A DNA stretch of 64,000 nt, taken from NCBI GenBank assembly GCA_951804985.1, contig OX638135.1, positions 12,522,051-12,586,050 on the forward strand. The letters run 5' to 3'. The translations under genes and the position numbers were made by a program. Under the pieces are notes generated by a model. It searched no databases, was not told the origin of the DNA, and worked only from the letters and a program-made list of their open reading frames with translations. This document shows, in pieces, positions 1 to 11,826 of the stretch. Within the stretch, counting starts at the first letter, position 1. Every line of letters begins with the position of its first letter. The DNA is from Dryomyza anilis (lineage: Eukaryota; Arthropoda; Insecta; Diptera; Dryomyzidae).

Positions 1-512
1 TTTTGGAGAGCTCCCCAAGTCATACTTCTGGTAGTATTTACATGTAGTACAACTTGGTTGGGTTGTATGGAAATCGTACCGTGTGGATGCTACGAACGGC
101 TCGTTTGACGACAGGTTGGATGAAGTCAAACATTTTAGACTTTTTCGCTGGTCTGTCAAGCAGGTTGTGTCGTGTTGTCGCAAACCCATCCAATTTAGTG
201 TGTTTTTCATTCGAACTCAGTTACAATTTGCCTTTTGGCGAGATTTCTTATTGTATTGAACCAATGCATGAGCCATACGCGATCGACCTGCACTGCTTGA
301 ATGCTGCGAAATAATGAAGTCTGTCAAGCAGGTTGTACCGTGTAGACGCAAAACAAAAAGTTTCGTTATTTTCCCATCCTACTTTGTTGTACTACATATA
401 GTGCCGTCTGGATGTTGCTAATGATACGCAACTCGTGCATCACAATTTTTTTTACAACAAAACAAAGCACCAAGATACAGGAGTTGTACTATTCTCGATC
501 AGTGTGACCAGA
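1..512. other. Unassigned non-coding DNA with a short direct repeat
   Basis: No gene is supported here. Two stretches near 153-190 and 312-350 share the word TCTGTCAAGCAGGTTGT followed by a similar GTGT..CGCAAA stretch, so they look like an old local duplication. An 86-codon open frame (54-314) has no recognisable motif and no codon signal. The GC content is somewhat higher than in the following 700 bases. Confidence 0.5.
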
Positions 513-611
513 TTGGGCGATTTATCGCTAATTAATCGATTAATCGCAAATTAATCGATTAATCGCCAATTAATCGATTAATCGCCAATTAATCGATTAA
601 TCGCCAATTAG
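513..611. repeat. 19-bp minisatellite, about 4.5 copies
   Basis: The unit AATTAATCGATTAATCGCC is repeated head to tail with few changes. Each unit holds the palindrome ATTAATCGATTAAT, so the array can form a series of small hairpins. The preceding sequence (CAGTGTGACCAGATTGGG, near 500) looks like a hAT-type terminus, so the array could be the subterminal part of an old element. No partner end was found. Confidence 0.85.
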
Positions 612-1310
612 TTATGATGCTCGCGCTTTTTTGGGCTACACTTTTTAAAACGTTGACGTTTTTTTTCAGAATTATTTGAAATGATTAAGACATTTTAGAA
701 GACCGTTTTGTGAATTTCCTTAAACATAGTCAGATAGGCAACAGAATATGAGTCACGAAACAAAAATCTAAAATAGATTGATATTGGAAACTCTAACGAC
801 AATAATACTACACTAACCTTTAAAAAATATCCGTGATCTTAGTATGATATTCCGATAGACTACAAAATTGTAATGAGTTAATACGTATTTCGGAGTTTGA
901 CTTCTTACCAATTTGAACAATATGTCTGATTTCTTTTTTATTCCATGTATGTGGAATACTTCAGCTAATATTTTGAAATAAATTCAATTAAATTTTTTGG
1001 GAATATTAAATATGAGAATATTAGATTTTTGAATTTTTTTGTATTTTTGTTTAGCATTTAGATTCTATTAATAAACAAGAAATTAATCGTGTATTTCAAA
1101 ACTATGTATTTGGAAAAAAATGCAAAAAATATAGTTTTCATAATTCAATATATGTAAGTATATATTATATATCAAAGGGGTTTTTTAATTTTATGTATTC
1201 ATTTATTTATTTGTCGAATTGATTATTCTGCGATTTTGGGCAATAAACATTTGAGGTTTTGGCGCTTTTTTTGAAAACAACAAAAACAGCAATTCTCCCA
1301 AACGAGAAAA
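612..1310. other. AT-rich DNA without recognisable features
   Basis: The stretch is very AT-rich with only short open frames. No splice-like coding block, RNA gene or repeat shared with the rest of the window was recognised. Confidence 0.5.
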
Positions 1311-1439
1311 TTTTCTCTTTCACAGTGCTAGGGTATGAAATTCGCTTCACAACTGCGTGCAACAGCGGAGACAACCTTCACAATTCTGCACAGACACATT
1401 TCATAACCAGTCCAGGGTAAATTTTATTGTTGTATGAGA

Positions 1440-1825
1440 TGCTTGTTTGGCGAAGCAGCACGGCAATGATATGAATAGACTAAGCAATTTATACAAATTA
1501 TTAGTTTTTATATAAAATTATCTATTAGATACAAACGTTCGGCAATAAACAGCAAATGATTCTGCGGCATTTGTAATTATATCACATGAGCACGAATTAC
1601 AGCAAAAATTCATTAATTAGTGCAAAACAGATAATTTTTCAAACAAAGAATTACATTCCGACACAACAATGCATTCGTAGAAAAAGTGTCAAAAATCTGT
1701 CAAAAAATCCGTTCCGGCTGAACCTGTGATGCCATAAATCCGAACTTCGAATTCGATTCGGATCCTATGATAGGATCCGAATCCGAATGAAAATTTCCTA
1801 CACGACGGGGCTCATGATTGACCTG
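1440..1825 (-). mobile_element. Terminal fragment of the CAGGKMAATC-TIR element (same family as 28897-29921)
   Basis: Read on the minus strand from 1825, the sequence begins CAGGTCAATCATGAG. It then matches the left part of the 28897-29921 element, including the self-complementary GGATCCGAAT/ATTCGGATCC block, the TGGCATCACAGGTTC stretch and the GAATGCATTGTTGTGTCGGAATG stretch (first and last parts conserved). The base triplet outside the terminus is ATA, as at the other copy. The far end was not located with confidence; CAGGGTAAATTTT near 1413 is a candidate. The 121-codon frame over this region carries no domain and is treated as chance. Confidence 0.6.
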
Positions 1826-2310
1826 ATAGTGTATAGTCTTAATAACAAGAAAAATTAATAAAATGTAAACAAAGTGTAAACAAAAATATTGTAGTTTGAT
1901 TACATTCACAATAACTGTGAAAATTTTCATTTCTAGGAAAACAAAAATCTGGTTGCACATATTTGCATATTTGACTTCGCCTGTCGTTTGTAGGCAAATT
2001 TGTGATATTTGGCTAACAATACATGTAGTTTGCGAACTTTTTAATGCTAAAACGTAGGAGTTCATTTATAAATCATTAAACCCGCTAAGTTAAAAAAAGC
2101 GAGTTTAATGACAGAAATGTTGTCATTATTTCAAATCCCCAATAATTTACGAAATATCGGATTTATAAACATTTGTTTAATAATTTATTAAAATACAATA
2201 TTAAAAATGTAGAATAAAATCAAAATTTTTGAATCTTTACAAAAAATAGCAAATTCTGATATATAAATATTACCAGTTACATGGTAGGTAGGCGTGGCAG
2301 TCGACCGATA
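1826..2310. other. AT-rich spacer
   Basis: No gene, RNA or classified repeat is seen. A short stretch near 2281-2320 (GGTAGGTAGGCGTGGCAGT) resembles words that recur in the 8.5-9.0 kb palindrome, but it is too short to classify. Confidence 0.4.
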
Positions 2311-2319
2311 ATTCCCAAA

Positions 2320-3450
2320 ATTTACCCAAATACATATGAGTGGATTTCTTCAATAAATTTTAAAGGTCTGTCTTTAAATGATCTGACGACATATTCTCAA
2401 AACTGATTTCGACAAAAGTGTTGCTGAACTATGCTGGCATCAAGCTGATTCAAGCATTTAAATTAAATATTTTATAGACAATATTACAATTGATTACATT
2501 TTAATCTAATAAGTTATCGCTTATTTTGTAGTCAATACTATAATTGATAACATTTTAATCAAAGATTTCATTGATGACGATGGTATCAATTATTACTTGT
2601 ATCCTTTGGTAACCAATGAATTCATCGGATACATGGAATGGTAAATATGCAACACCAACTTTTTCGATTACTCGGCAATCAATATGGTCGCAAACATTAC
2701 TTTCCTCGGACATCGCCGTGAAAAAAATAATCTATTCTGTAATGCATAGCCCATACAAGGTTTCGACTACTATATAGATTACTATTGATTACCTTTTCCT
2801 GCTGGGTAGCGCTACCTCTCGGCAGTAAATGGCAAACCTACGAGAGTAAAACATTGCCTATGAAAAGCTCTCACCCGCCGTTCGGATTCGGCATTAAACT
2901 ATAGGTTCCCCCACATTGAGTACAAATATAACACCCCAGCATTGAAATGTAATCAATCTATTTAGTTGCCGAAAATTTGTATGCATTACAGAATAGATTA
3001 TTTTTTCCACGTCGATGTCCTAGGAATGTAATGTTTGCGACGATATAGATTACCGAGTAATCTAAAAAGTTGGTGTTGCAAATTTACCATTTCCAAGTAT
3101 CCGATGAATTCTTTGGTTACCAAAGGATGCAAATAATAATTGATACCATCGTAATGCATGAAATCTATGATTAAAGTGTTATCAATTATAGTATTGACTA
3201 CAAAATAATCGATTACTTATTCGATTAAAATGTTATCAATTTAGTATTGACTACAAAATAATCGGATACATCTTGGATTACAATGTATCAATTGTAATAT
3301 TGCCTATGAAATGTTTAAAAATGTAAACAGCTTGCTTCAGTTTGACGGCAGCATTTTGTCGGAATCAGTTTTAAGAATTTAAGAGACCTTTTAAAATTTA
3401 TTAAATAATATCCATCTGAAAATAATTGTATTTGGTTAAATAATTTATAA
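2320..3450. mobile_element. Foldback element: two ~480-bp inverted arms around a SINE core
   Basis: The left arm (about 2320-2795) and the right arm (about 2955-3450) are imperfect reverse complements. Paired landmarks are TTACCCAAATACA with its complement near 3440, the GGTATCAATTATTA block near 2580 with its complement near 3145, and AAATAATCTATTCTGTAATGCAT near 2725 with its complement near 2985 (ends conserved). The right arm carries an extra local repeat of the AAAATAATCGATTAC unit. The loop, about 2806-2938, is a headless SINE fragment. No transposase is present. Exact ends and a target duplication were not fixed, so the class is open (foldback DNA transposon, or an inverted pair of one repeat). 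Confidence 0.7.
2806..2938 (+). repeat. SINE fragment lacking its tRNA head (loop of the foldback)
   Basis: The sequence from GCGCTACCTCTCGGCAGTAA to the GAGTACAAATATAACAC block is the body of the tRNA-derived SINE seen complete at 52160-52467. The tRNA-like head and the 3-prime tail are missing. Confidence 0.75.
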
Positions 3451-3479
3451 ACTAAAATATGTAGTTGCCGAACCATAAT

Positions 3480-3797
3480 ATAATAGTAATAGTTTGGCGC
3501 TACAGTCCTGTACAGAACTTCTGCCGAGCTCTCTCACCATTTTGAGCTGTTCGTGTTATATTTGTACTCAAAGTGGTGGGACCTACAGTTTATTGCCAAA
3601 TCCGAACGGCGGGTGAGAGCTTTTCATAGGCAATGGTTTTACTCTCGTAGGTTTGCCATTTACTGACGAGAGGTAGTGCGGTATAGAAAAATGTTTCTAT
3701 GAAAAGATGTTGTTAGCCCCAGGCCAGACTTGAACCGGGGACCTTTCGACTCGCAGTCCAACGACTCGCAGTCCAACGATACTGAGCTACCGCGGCT
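3480..3797 (-). repeat. tRNA-derived SINE, near full length
   Basis: On the minus strand the copy starts GCCGCGGTAGCTCAGT (A-box-like), carries the B-box-like GGTTCAAGTC, then the shared body and a tail of TAT/ATT repeats at 3480. Its head contains a private 15-bp tandem duplication of CTCGCAGTCCAACGA (about 3750-3780). This would distort the anticodon-arm equivalent, so the copy is unlikely to be a tRNA gene or an active SINE. It abuts the right arm of the foldback. Confidence 0.85.
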
Positions 3798-4740
3798 GCC
3801 GAACCATACCGTATATTTATTTCGTTACGTCTTTTAAGACAACCACTCGCGACAAACGAAACAAAGCAAATGAAGTCAAATTAAATAAGAATAAATGCGA
3901 AGAATAGACAACGGTTCTTTGTAAATGGATACATCTACATAACTTTATACATTGCTAAAAAAAATATTAGGTAATGTATTTTAGCACTATTAATCTTGCT
4001 ATTGTTATATGTTAAATGTCCTTCTACTAGGACTTTAACTTCCTTGGTTCTTTTTATACTTACTGAGTCCTTTTTACTTTCTTTATATTATTTAAAACAA
4101 CCGGGTCTTTTTTACTTTAAGACACTTTATTTCGCTTTAAAAGTTGGTTACACTTATACTTAACATTTATTTGTAGACACTTCAGCTTATCGGAAACAAT
4201 TGATTCTTAGTCTATACTTAACTTCTACATAACACCTCGTATTCTTATAATTTCACAATAAATTGAGTAATTTCATCATGCTAAAATAACTTAGTCAGCG
4301 TATTTATAATTTCACAATAAATTGAGTACTTTCCTCATTCTAAAATAACTAAGTAAGCATTTATTTGTGTGATCTGAGTGACCTATTTAACGTGGGCGTG
4401 TATACCTGTGCTATGTTAAGCGGTGTGCGCCAAGACAATTAAATGCTGTTTGTGTTTAACATGCATAATGCTTAACCCTAAAAGTATGCCATAAAGAAAT
4501 AAAATATACTGGTTATGTTATGTTGTGGATCATAAGCACGCTGTAAGTTCCACGATTATGATACACAACAGTGGATCATATGTAAGCTGTGAACTCTACG
4601 ATTATGATACACAACACTATCTTACTCGGTTCCAATACTAGTTAATCTATTTATTTGTCATTATACGTGATACCTTACTCGGATAGAATACTAAGTAATG
4701 TATTTATAAAGTTTATGCATTACCTACGTAGATTACTGGG
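3798..4740. repeat. AT-rich DNA with two short local tandem duplications
   Basis: Two adjacent copies of a ~60-bp unit (TTATAATTTCACAATAAATT start) lie at about 4246-4305 and 4305-4362. Two adjacent ~46-bp units ending CGATTATGATACACAAC lie at about 4523-4568 and 4570-4615. The rest shows no gene or classified element. Confidence 0.6.
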
Positions 4741-4744
4741 TAAT

Positions 4745-4917
4745 GCATTAAATAATTAATACAATTAAAATAATAAAATTAAATACTTCTTATTTAATTT
4801 GAAATTAAATATGCGCGTAATATTTTTTGTATGGAATATTACGTTTTTAATTACAAAAGTGTTTTAAACAGATTTAAATAAATTTTATTTAATTTTATTA
4901 CGTTACATTTTTTGTGT
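4745..4917 (+). mobile_element. Right-end fragment of the CACTGAG Tc1-like MITE family
   Basis: The stretch matches the right third of the complete copies at 60039-60633 and 61432-62096 (AAATTAAATACGCGCGTAATAT-type block, then TTTTATTACGTTAC and a degraded terminus near TTTTTTGTGTAG). The left end is absent. It abuts a SINE fragment. Confidence 0.7.
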
Positions 4918-5043
4918 AGGTTTGCCCTTTACTGCCGAGAGGTAACGCGGTATAGAAAAATGTTTCAATGAAAAGATGTTAGCCCCAGTCCAGACTTAAA
5001 CCTGGGCTCGCAATCCAACGCACTAACCTTGAGCTACCAATGC
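4918..5043 (-). repeat. SINE fragment (head and first part of body)
   Basis: The minus-strand copy retains a degraded A-box-like GGTAGCTCAAGGTTAGTGCG, a B-box-like GGTTTAAGTC and the GTCTGGACTGGGGCTAACATC junction (first part conserved). It ends within the body at the MITE boundary. An internal deletion removes part of the GAAAGGTCCCC block. Confidence 0.75.
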
Positions 5044-6147
5044 TTCAGATTTAAAAATTTTATTTATTACTCCCAAACACTTATTTGTTACCAGTAAATA
5101 ATCGGCCTTATTTTGAAAACTTGTGGAATATTCTATTCCGACGGAATTTTCTGTTTCGTGGTAAAATTTTTTGGTACAGGCAATGCAAGACATTCACTTC
5201 GTTTCAAAACATTTGCTGTCGTCAACTCTTTACTTGAAAATCAAATGAATGTCTTGCTTACAACAACAAAGCACCAAGTACTGTCAAAACGAAACATAAA
5301 CATAAACAAAACCAAACTGCAGTGAAGAGATAAAAAAGAAATTCAAAAGAAAATCAAATAATATTTTATGTTAAGTTTCTTTATTTATCGAACAAAATTT
5401 TGTTCATTATTTAATTAAAAATAATTGTTGGATATATTGCTATTCGACCAAAGCAATATATCTAGCGTTGTTTTTGTCGTACAGATTTTTTTTTTTATCA
5501 ATTCTTTTTTTTTTTAATAATGTTTGTTGTATTTTTTATTAACACGTAAATAACGACAAAAACATTACTGCCGTCAAACGCCGATCGGCAGATTTGTTGT
5601 TGTTTTCAATGTTCGTCTTCGCACTCGTTACTACCCAAGTAACCACTTTGTGGCAACTTAGGTGGTAGCCACACAGTTGCCATTAAAGTGTTTGTTCTAA
5701 ATCATGCGAAATATCTTCTTTGCCACCCAATTTTGATCCATTAATGTCTCAGTTCACCTATTTGGAACTTGAACTGTAATTTTAACTTTTACTGTAATTT
5801 ATGTGTATATTAAAAATAATAATGATCCTACGCAGTGCCATTAACGTGAATGTTTATCGTGTAATAAAAAATTAAAAATATGCATGGCATAATAATAGAA
5901 GTCTTTACGAACAGAGTTTTCGGCAAACTACAACTCTAATTTAACAAACGGTTCAAGTTTTCGGGTTAAAGCTTATATTCTACCCCCTCTAATTTTTACG
6001 CGCATACAAAAAATGCTATTTGTGAAAATTTATTTAAATTGTGATTTTCCTTTTTTTTTTAAATTATGCTTTTGCGGATGTATATTTTTGCTACACAACT
6101 TTCCATAAACATATGTAGTGGATGTTATAAAAATGTCGTGTATAATA
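5044..6147. other. Unassigned DNA between SINE fragment and palindromic element
   Basis: No gene is supported. A 70-codon frame (5113-5325) shows no motif. The 5560-5760 part is less AT-rich and contains TGCCGTCAAACGCCGATCGG, but no element could be recognised. Confidence 0.4.
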
Positions 6148-7113
6148 ACACTGTGCGGCACTAAATTTTGAACTCCATTTTTTTTGATTTACAGGTTCTC
6201 TATGGTCAGTGGAACAAAAATGTACCCCTACACGTCTGGGTTAGACGCTATGGGGTCCTAAAGGGTTCAAAGGATAACCAATATAGTTCGTAATTTTGTT
6301 GGGAAATGGTTCATGGTTCGTTTTTGATGTCTAAGGAGCGATTATAGGAAACTTCCTAAAGATGATTTCCACTTTAAGTTTGTATCTTAACGATTTACCA
6401 TTATTAATAATGGTTTTATATTAACAATTTCGTAAAGGAGTTATAAACAATAGAAGAAGTCAGAAAACTATCATAATATTCGTCATTAAAATTGAGTTAG
6501 AGTCTTCACACAACTAAATTCTCCAACACGTACTATTTCTGAAATATAAGCAAACTAATAACGAATAATAGATCTTAGTTCAATTTTGAATAAAGTCGTA
6601 GAAATATAGTATTACAATTGTTTTAGTGCAGTGAAAATTGCATCAATTTTTAATTAAAATTGTGTCGCTGATTCCGAAAATGACATCGGTTTTTTCTTAT
6701 TGGCTCTAGTTTTAGAGATATAGCCCTATTTTATTTTCTCATAGTTTTTCTCATGTATTTTTTTAATATTCTAACCTATGACAAGAATGAAAATAACTTT
6801 TTCTCATGTAACTTTTTTAATATTCTAACCTATGACAAGAATGAAAATAACTTGGAAAATAAAGTGGAAATCATCCTTAAGAAGTTCCCTATAATCGCTC
6901 CTTAGACATCAAAAACGAAGTATGAACCATTTCGCAACAAAATGACGAACTATATTGGTTACCTTTTGAACCCCTTAGGACCTCATAGCGCCTAACCCAG
7001 GCGTGTAGGGGTATAAGTGTGTACTACACTTTTCTTTGGTAGACCACATAGAAGCACAATATAAAAACAAATCGGAGTTCATTTAAAAAAGATGTCATTT
7101 TGCCGCACTGTGT
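6148..7113. mobile_element. Palindromic TIR element, family ACACWGTGCGGC (non-autonomous)
   Basis: The ends are ACACTGTGCGGC (6148) and GCCGCACTGTGT (7113), one mismatch apart as inverted repeats, and both are flanked by AATA (6144-6147, 7114-7117). The arms stay complementary inward for several hundred bases, including CTAACCCAGGCGTGTAGGGG near 7000 and its complement near 6230, and ATCGCTCCTTAGACATCAAA near 6893 with its complement near 6330. There is no coding frame. The heptamer-like CACTGTG/CACAGTG ends and the 4-bp flank resemble Chapaev- or Transib-type DNA transposons; which one is not decided by the ends alone. Confidence 0.75.
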
Positions 7114-7158
7114 AATATACATTTATTAAATTTTAAAGTTAATTAGCTACATTATATA

Positions 7159-9421
7159 GGGCATTCCACGTCAATTCGCCGAGGTTTGACCCTGACCCCC
7201 TCCGATTTACTTCATATTTTAATATGTTGTTATTATTGGTCAATGAAGTTTACATTTAATTTTTCAGTTTTCTATCGCACCCCTTTCACCCCCTTTGTAA
7301 ACTCCAAAAACACGATTTTTCTTGTTATGCACCACAGCATCCAAAAAATGCATTTTTAATATTTTGAAAAAATTTACATAAATTCTTGACATTGAACAAA
7401 GATCATTTCACTTTGATTTGGAGTGGTAAGAATTTTTCTTCTATTTTTATACCCTACACTAAGAGTGAAAGGGTATATTCAGTTTCGTACGCCGTTTGTA
7501 ACACCCTGAAAAAAGCATCTCCGGTATGGAAAAGTATATATATTCTTGATCAGCATGACCTCCTGAGTCGATTAAGCGATGTCCGTCTGTCCTTCTGTCG
7601 GTCTGTTGAAATCCCAATTACAGAAAAAGTTGAAGAGCTAGAGCAATAAAACTTTAGATTTAGATTACTTATATATCTGAGCTGTCTAAACAAGAAAATT
7701 ATCATGATCGGTCCATTGTGACCTGAGAACTGACCACTTATGTTCAAATACCTCATATAAAATGTACATCTGCAAATCAATTTTACTGTATACGTGTAAA
7801 CTTTTCTGGTCAAATATATATTGACATTATGCTCAAATACATGATAATAAAGTTTTCCGGAGAAAAGACTTGTGGTTCACAAAAAAAAAATCGAAATTCG
7901 GTACACCTACCCATTTGTAAATATGGGTATCAAATGAATGGAAATTCTTCAGCGATTGAAAGTTTGTAATTATTTTCAGGATTCGTATACCCTGGTGACC
8001 AATATACCACTTTGAATGGTAACCACACATATGTGTAGGGTATTTATAGTCGGCTTAGACCGACTATAATTTTGAAAATCCTAACTATCATAATAACACC
8101 TACTTTAAAATTTCCCATGTGATGTAACCTTCCCAACTGGTTTTTCTTAACTTTGAAAATCCTGTTTTTTACTATATAAATCGCCATAATTTCGGATTGG
8201 TTTGAGGTACATCAATAAAAACTGGTATATACTCAAATGTACAAACCGTGTTCTAAAAAATGAGCGGTTGTTGTCAACTACCACTCCTAGCTGTCATACA
8301 ATAATTCTAGTAAACACGCTATAACTCTGAAGATATAAGAGGTATATTATTGAAATTTTGTCGACCAACATCATGTAATATAAAAATAAAATGGACTACT
8401 GAAAATCGTTGCGAACGACCAACTACCACTCATACCTGTCATATAAATTTTACATATAAAGTGCTAAATCTTTAGTCTTATATGAGTTAAAGTCATGAAA
8501 TTTTGCTTGTATTCCTTTTTTATATGTGGTAATATTATTTCGAAGTATAATATAGTTCAGTAAACTGCCACGCCTACCTGTCATATAAACATAACTTTTC
8601 ATCAGCCATAACTCCGTTTCAATATGAGATATCGAGATGAAATTTTTGATGTTTTAATTTTAATACGAACTTAAATTGTGATCGGTCTACTACAAAGCCT
8701 ACCTACCATATAAATTCGACATATCATTGGTCATAATTCCGGTACTATGAGAGATATGATGATGACCATTATAGACATATAGTATACCCTGCTCTTCCTC
8801 TTTTCATAGAGACCAAATTAAATACATATTGAAGCACTTTATATGTCATGTTTTTGGCAGGTAGACGTCAAAGTAAGCCGATCACAGCAATTTTTAGTAA
8901 AAAGTTTTGTTTTTATATTATATGATGTTGGACAAAATTTCACTAATATACACCTTATATCATAAGAGTTATATCGTGTTTACTATAAATGTTATATTGC
9001 AGCTAGGCGTGGCATTTGACAATAACCGCCCTTTTTTGTAACACGGTTTGTACTTAAGACATTTGAGTATATACCAGTTTTTATTGATGTATCTCAAACC
9101 AATCCGAAATTATGGCGATTTATATAGTAAAAAATAGGATTTTCAAAGTTAAGAAAAAAATAGAAGAAAAATTCTTACCACTCCAAATCAAAGTGGAATG
9201 ATCTTTGTCAAGAATGTATGAGAATTTTTTCAGAATTTTAAAAAGGCAGTTTTTGGATGTTGTGGTACAAAACAAGAAAAATCGTGTTTTTAGAGTTTGC
9301 AAAGTGGGTGCGATAGAAAACTGAAAAAATAAATATAAACTTCATTGACCAATAATAAAAACATATTAAAATATGAAGCAAATCGTAGGGGGTCAGAGTC
9401 AAGCCTCGACGTGGAATGCCC
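7159..9421. mobile_element. Long palindromic TIR element (GGGCATTCCACGTC ends), split by a mini-me
   Basis: The terminus GGGCATTCCACGTC at 7159 is matched by GACGTGGAATGCCC ending at 9421. The arms are complementary for at least 280 bp from each end and resume inside, where 8150-8400 pairs with about 8990-9150. The total without the nested mini-me is about 1.57 kb. Flanking bases are ATTATATA and CATATATA, which is compatible with a target duplication in TA-rich DNA but ambiguous. Several open frames (for example 9290-9677 on both strands) are palindrome artefacts. Confidence 0.75.
7448..8142 (+). mobile_element. mini-me/DINE-1-like repeat, type M2, copy a
   Basis: The copy starts TATACCCTACACTAAG and carries the conserved core TATATATTCTTGATCAGCAT followed by a decayed GTCTGTC run. 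It has a subterminal hairpin (TATAGTCGGC/GCCGACTATA-type, about 8045-8070) and ends CCCAACTGGTT. These are the features of the dipteran mini-me/DINE-1 group, which is attributed to Helentron-type rolling-circle transposons; that attribution is family knowledge, not seen here. No coding potential. It interrupts the left arm of the 7159-9421 palindrome. Confidence 0.85.
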
Positions 9422-10364
9422 CATATATAAACATGTTCCTATTAGGTTCTTCATTCTATACTTGCCACATATATGGAACATAATACATTTAACATTTTGC
9501 CACATAATAGCAACAAAGTTAACTCCGTCCGTCATTAATTGTATATGTTCCATTATCAGAATGAATGTCTTATATATCACAGCATTGCGACATATTATTG
9601 CGTATGTTCCATACATGTTATTAGTCACCTCTTTGGAACTACATATTATTAGTTTGCAACACTGGTGTCAGAGGTAACTTAAAAGGTACACATATGCCAC
9701 AATAGTTTGTGACAATTGTCGAGCCGTGGTTGCTTGGGTAGTTGCACCCACTGTATTCGTTGCCCTTTCAGCGACAGTGTTGTCGTTTGGTTTTGTTTTT
9801 CAAAACATTGAATGTTTTTAATGGCTTGATGTTTTGACAGTACTTGACACCAATGAAACAAATACTGCAGTGAAGTGAAGTCGCTCAGAGAGACTTCACC
9901 ATAATACTGTCGAATGTCATTTGCAAAATGAATTCCAAACTGTAGAGTGCAGTAATGCATATTTGCAGCAGAAACTTAAAAACCATTTGTGCAGATGTCT
10001 ACTGAACATCAGGCAACGCTAAATCAGCTGTTTTGCCAAATGTCAAACAGTGTTGTTGGATAAAATTAAGTTGTGTTGTGCAAATAAATATTAAAATTAA
10101 AATTATATTAAACTGCAATTAAAAGCATATAGAATGACTTTTAATCAAATACCGAAAATAATTATTATTTTCAATTTTTTTGTATTGTGAAGGAATAATG
10201 CTACTACAAAACCAAGGGTACCATTAGAAAGCATTCGACGAAAACTTTTCGTTTATGACATTGTTTTTTATTTTAGGACTTTTAAATTTTAAAATTTTTA
10301 ATAATACCTAGTTATTTTTGAGTAATAAAAATAAGAATCATTAATAATAATTATTTTTAATAAC
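9422..10364. other. Unassigned DNA, partly less AT-rich
   Basis: No gene or known repeat is supported. The 9690-10070 part is more balanced in composition and reads like old single-copy DNA, but its frames lack motifs. Around 9460-9620 there are short complementary words (ATATGGAACATAAT near 9473 and TATGTTCCAT near 9605). Confidence 0.4.
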
Positions 10365-10615
10365 ATTTTATTAAAGTCAGAAATAATTATTCTTTTTGAT
10401 AAATATTTATAAAAGTCAAAAATAATTATTATGTTTGAGAAATATTTATAAAAATCAACAATAATTATTATTTTTGATAAATATTTATAAAAGTCAATAA
10501 TAAATTTTATTATTGTTTATAATTATAAAAGTCAAAAATAACTTTAATTTCTGATTAATATGTATAAAAGTCAAAAATTCTTTTTATTTTTCAAAAATAT
10601 TTATAAAAGTAAAAA
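10365..10615. repeat. ~52-bp AT-rich tandem repeat, 5-6 degenerate copies
   Basis: The phrase ATTTATAAAAGTCAAAAATA recurs with variation about every 50 bases. It directly precedes the 60-bp satellite and may form one repeat domain with it. Confidence 0.7.
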
Positions 10616-10730
10616 GAAAAATATTATTTTTAAGATATATGGAAAAAAGTCCTACCAAGGTAAAATTTCCAAACTTTTTTTTGCGGAATCGATACAGCTC
10701 ATCGAGACAATTATTTTGACACCCAGATGG

Positions 10731-11826
10731 GTAACCATTGTGATTTGGCCAGAACCCACTTGCGCCATTGGACAATTTGTTGGACAAATTGGATTCTTTG
10801 GGATTTGTCCAGATCTCGCCTTCGTCATTGGATATTTTTTTGGACAAATTGATTCCATTGGGATTTGGCCAAAACCCACTGGCGTCATTGGACATTTTTT
10901 TGGACATATTGGTTCCATTGAGATTTCGCTAGAACCCGCTTGCGTCATTGGAATTATTTTGGACAAATGGTTCCATTGGGATTTGGCCAGAACCCACTTG
11001 CGCCATTGGACATTTTTTTGGACAAATTGGTTTCATTGGGATTTGGCCAGAACCCACTTGCGTCATTGGAATTATTGTGGACAAATGGTTCCATTGGGAT
11101 TTGGCCAGAACCCACTTGCGTCATTGGACATTTTTTTGGACAAATTGGTATCATTGGGATTTGGCCAGAACCCGCATGCATCATTGGATATTTTTTTTGG
11201 ACAAATTGGTTCCATTGGGATTTGGCCAGAACCCACTGGCGTCATTGGAAATTTTTTTATACAAATTGGTTCCATTGGCATTTGGCCAGAACCCACTTGC
11301 GTCATTGGACATTTTTTTTGTACAAATTGGTTCCATTGGGATTTAGCCAGAACCCACTTGCGTCATTGGAAATTTTTTTTTGACAAATTGGTTCCATTGG
11401 GATTTGGCCAGAACCCACTTGCGTCATTGGATATTTTTTTTGGACAAATTGGTTCCATTGGGATTTGGCCAGAACCCGCTTGCGTCATTGGATATTTTTT
11501 TAGACAAATTGGTTACATTGGGATTTGGCCAGAACCCTCTTGTGTCATTGGACATTTTTTTTGTACAAATTGGTTTCATTGGGATTTGGCCAGAACCCAC
11601 TTGCGTCATTGGACATTTTTTTGGACAAATTGGTTACATTTGGGGTTTGGCCAGAACCCACTTGTATTATTGGACATATTTTTGGACAAATTGGTTCTAT
11701 CGGGATTTGGCCAAAACCCACATGCGTCATTGGATTTTTTTTGACAAATTTGTTCCATTGGGATTTGGCCAGAACCCACTTGCGTCATTGCACATTTTTT
11801 TGATAAATTGGTTCGATTGGGATTAT
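10731..11826. repeat. 60-bp satellite array, about 18.5 copies
   Basis: The unit runs ATTGGTTCCATTGGGATTTG, then GCCAGAACCCACTTGCG, then TCATTGGACATTTTTTTGGACAA. Units vary between 58 and 61 bases, mostly in the T run. Two interior copies share an AATTATTKTGG variant near 10950 and 11068, which suggests higher-order duplication. Because the length is near a multiple of three and stops are absent from the unit, long frames are open on both strands; the longest is 394 codons. They shift frame with each T-run indel and are not genes. Confidence 0.95.

Noticed and set aside
513..611. CRISPR-like array
   Set aside because: The 19-bp units are head to tail with no unique spacers, in a eukaryotic context; it is a minisatellite.
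1700..2065. 121-codon minus-strand frame
   Set aside because: It begins in a transposon terminus and continues through AT-rich DNA; hydrophobic composition is what AT-rich DNA gives by chance.
9290..9677. Two frames of about 110 codons on opposite strands
   Set aside because: They span the end of a palindromic element and flanking DNA, with no motif and unlike codon use.
10560..11744. A 394-codon open frame on the plus strand, longest in the window
   Set aside because: It lies almost wholly in the 60-bp tandem array; other frames and the minus strand are open over the same bases, and indels in T runs shift the frame. No start context or domain.
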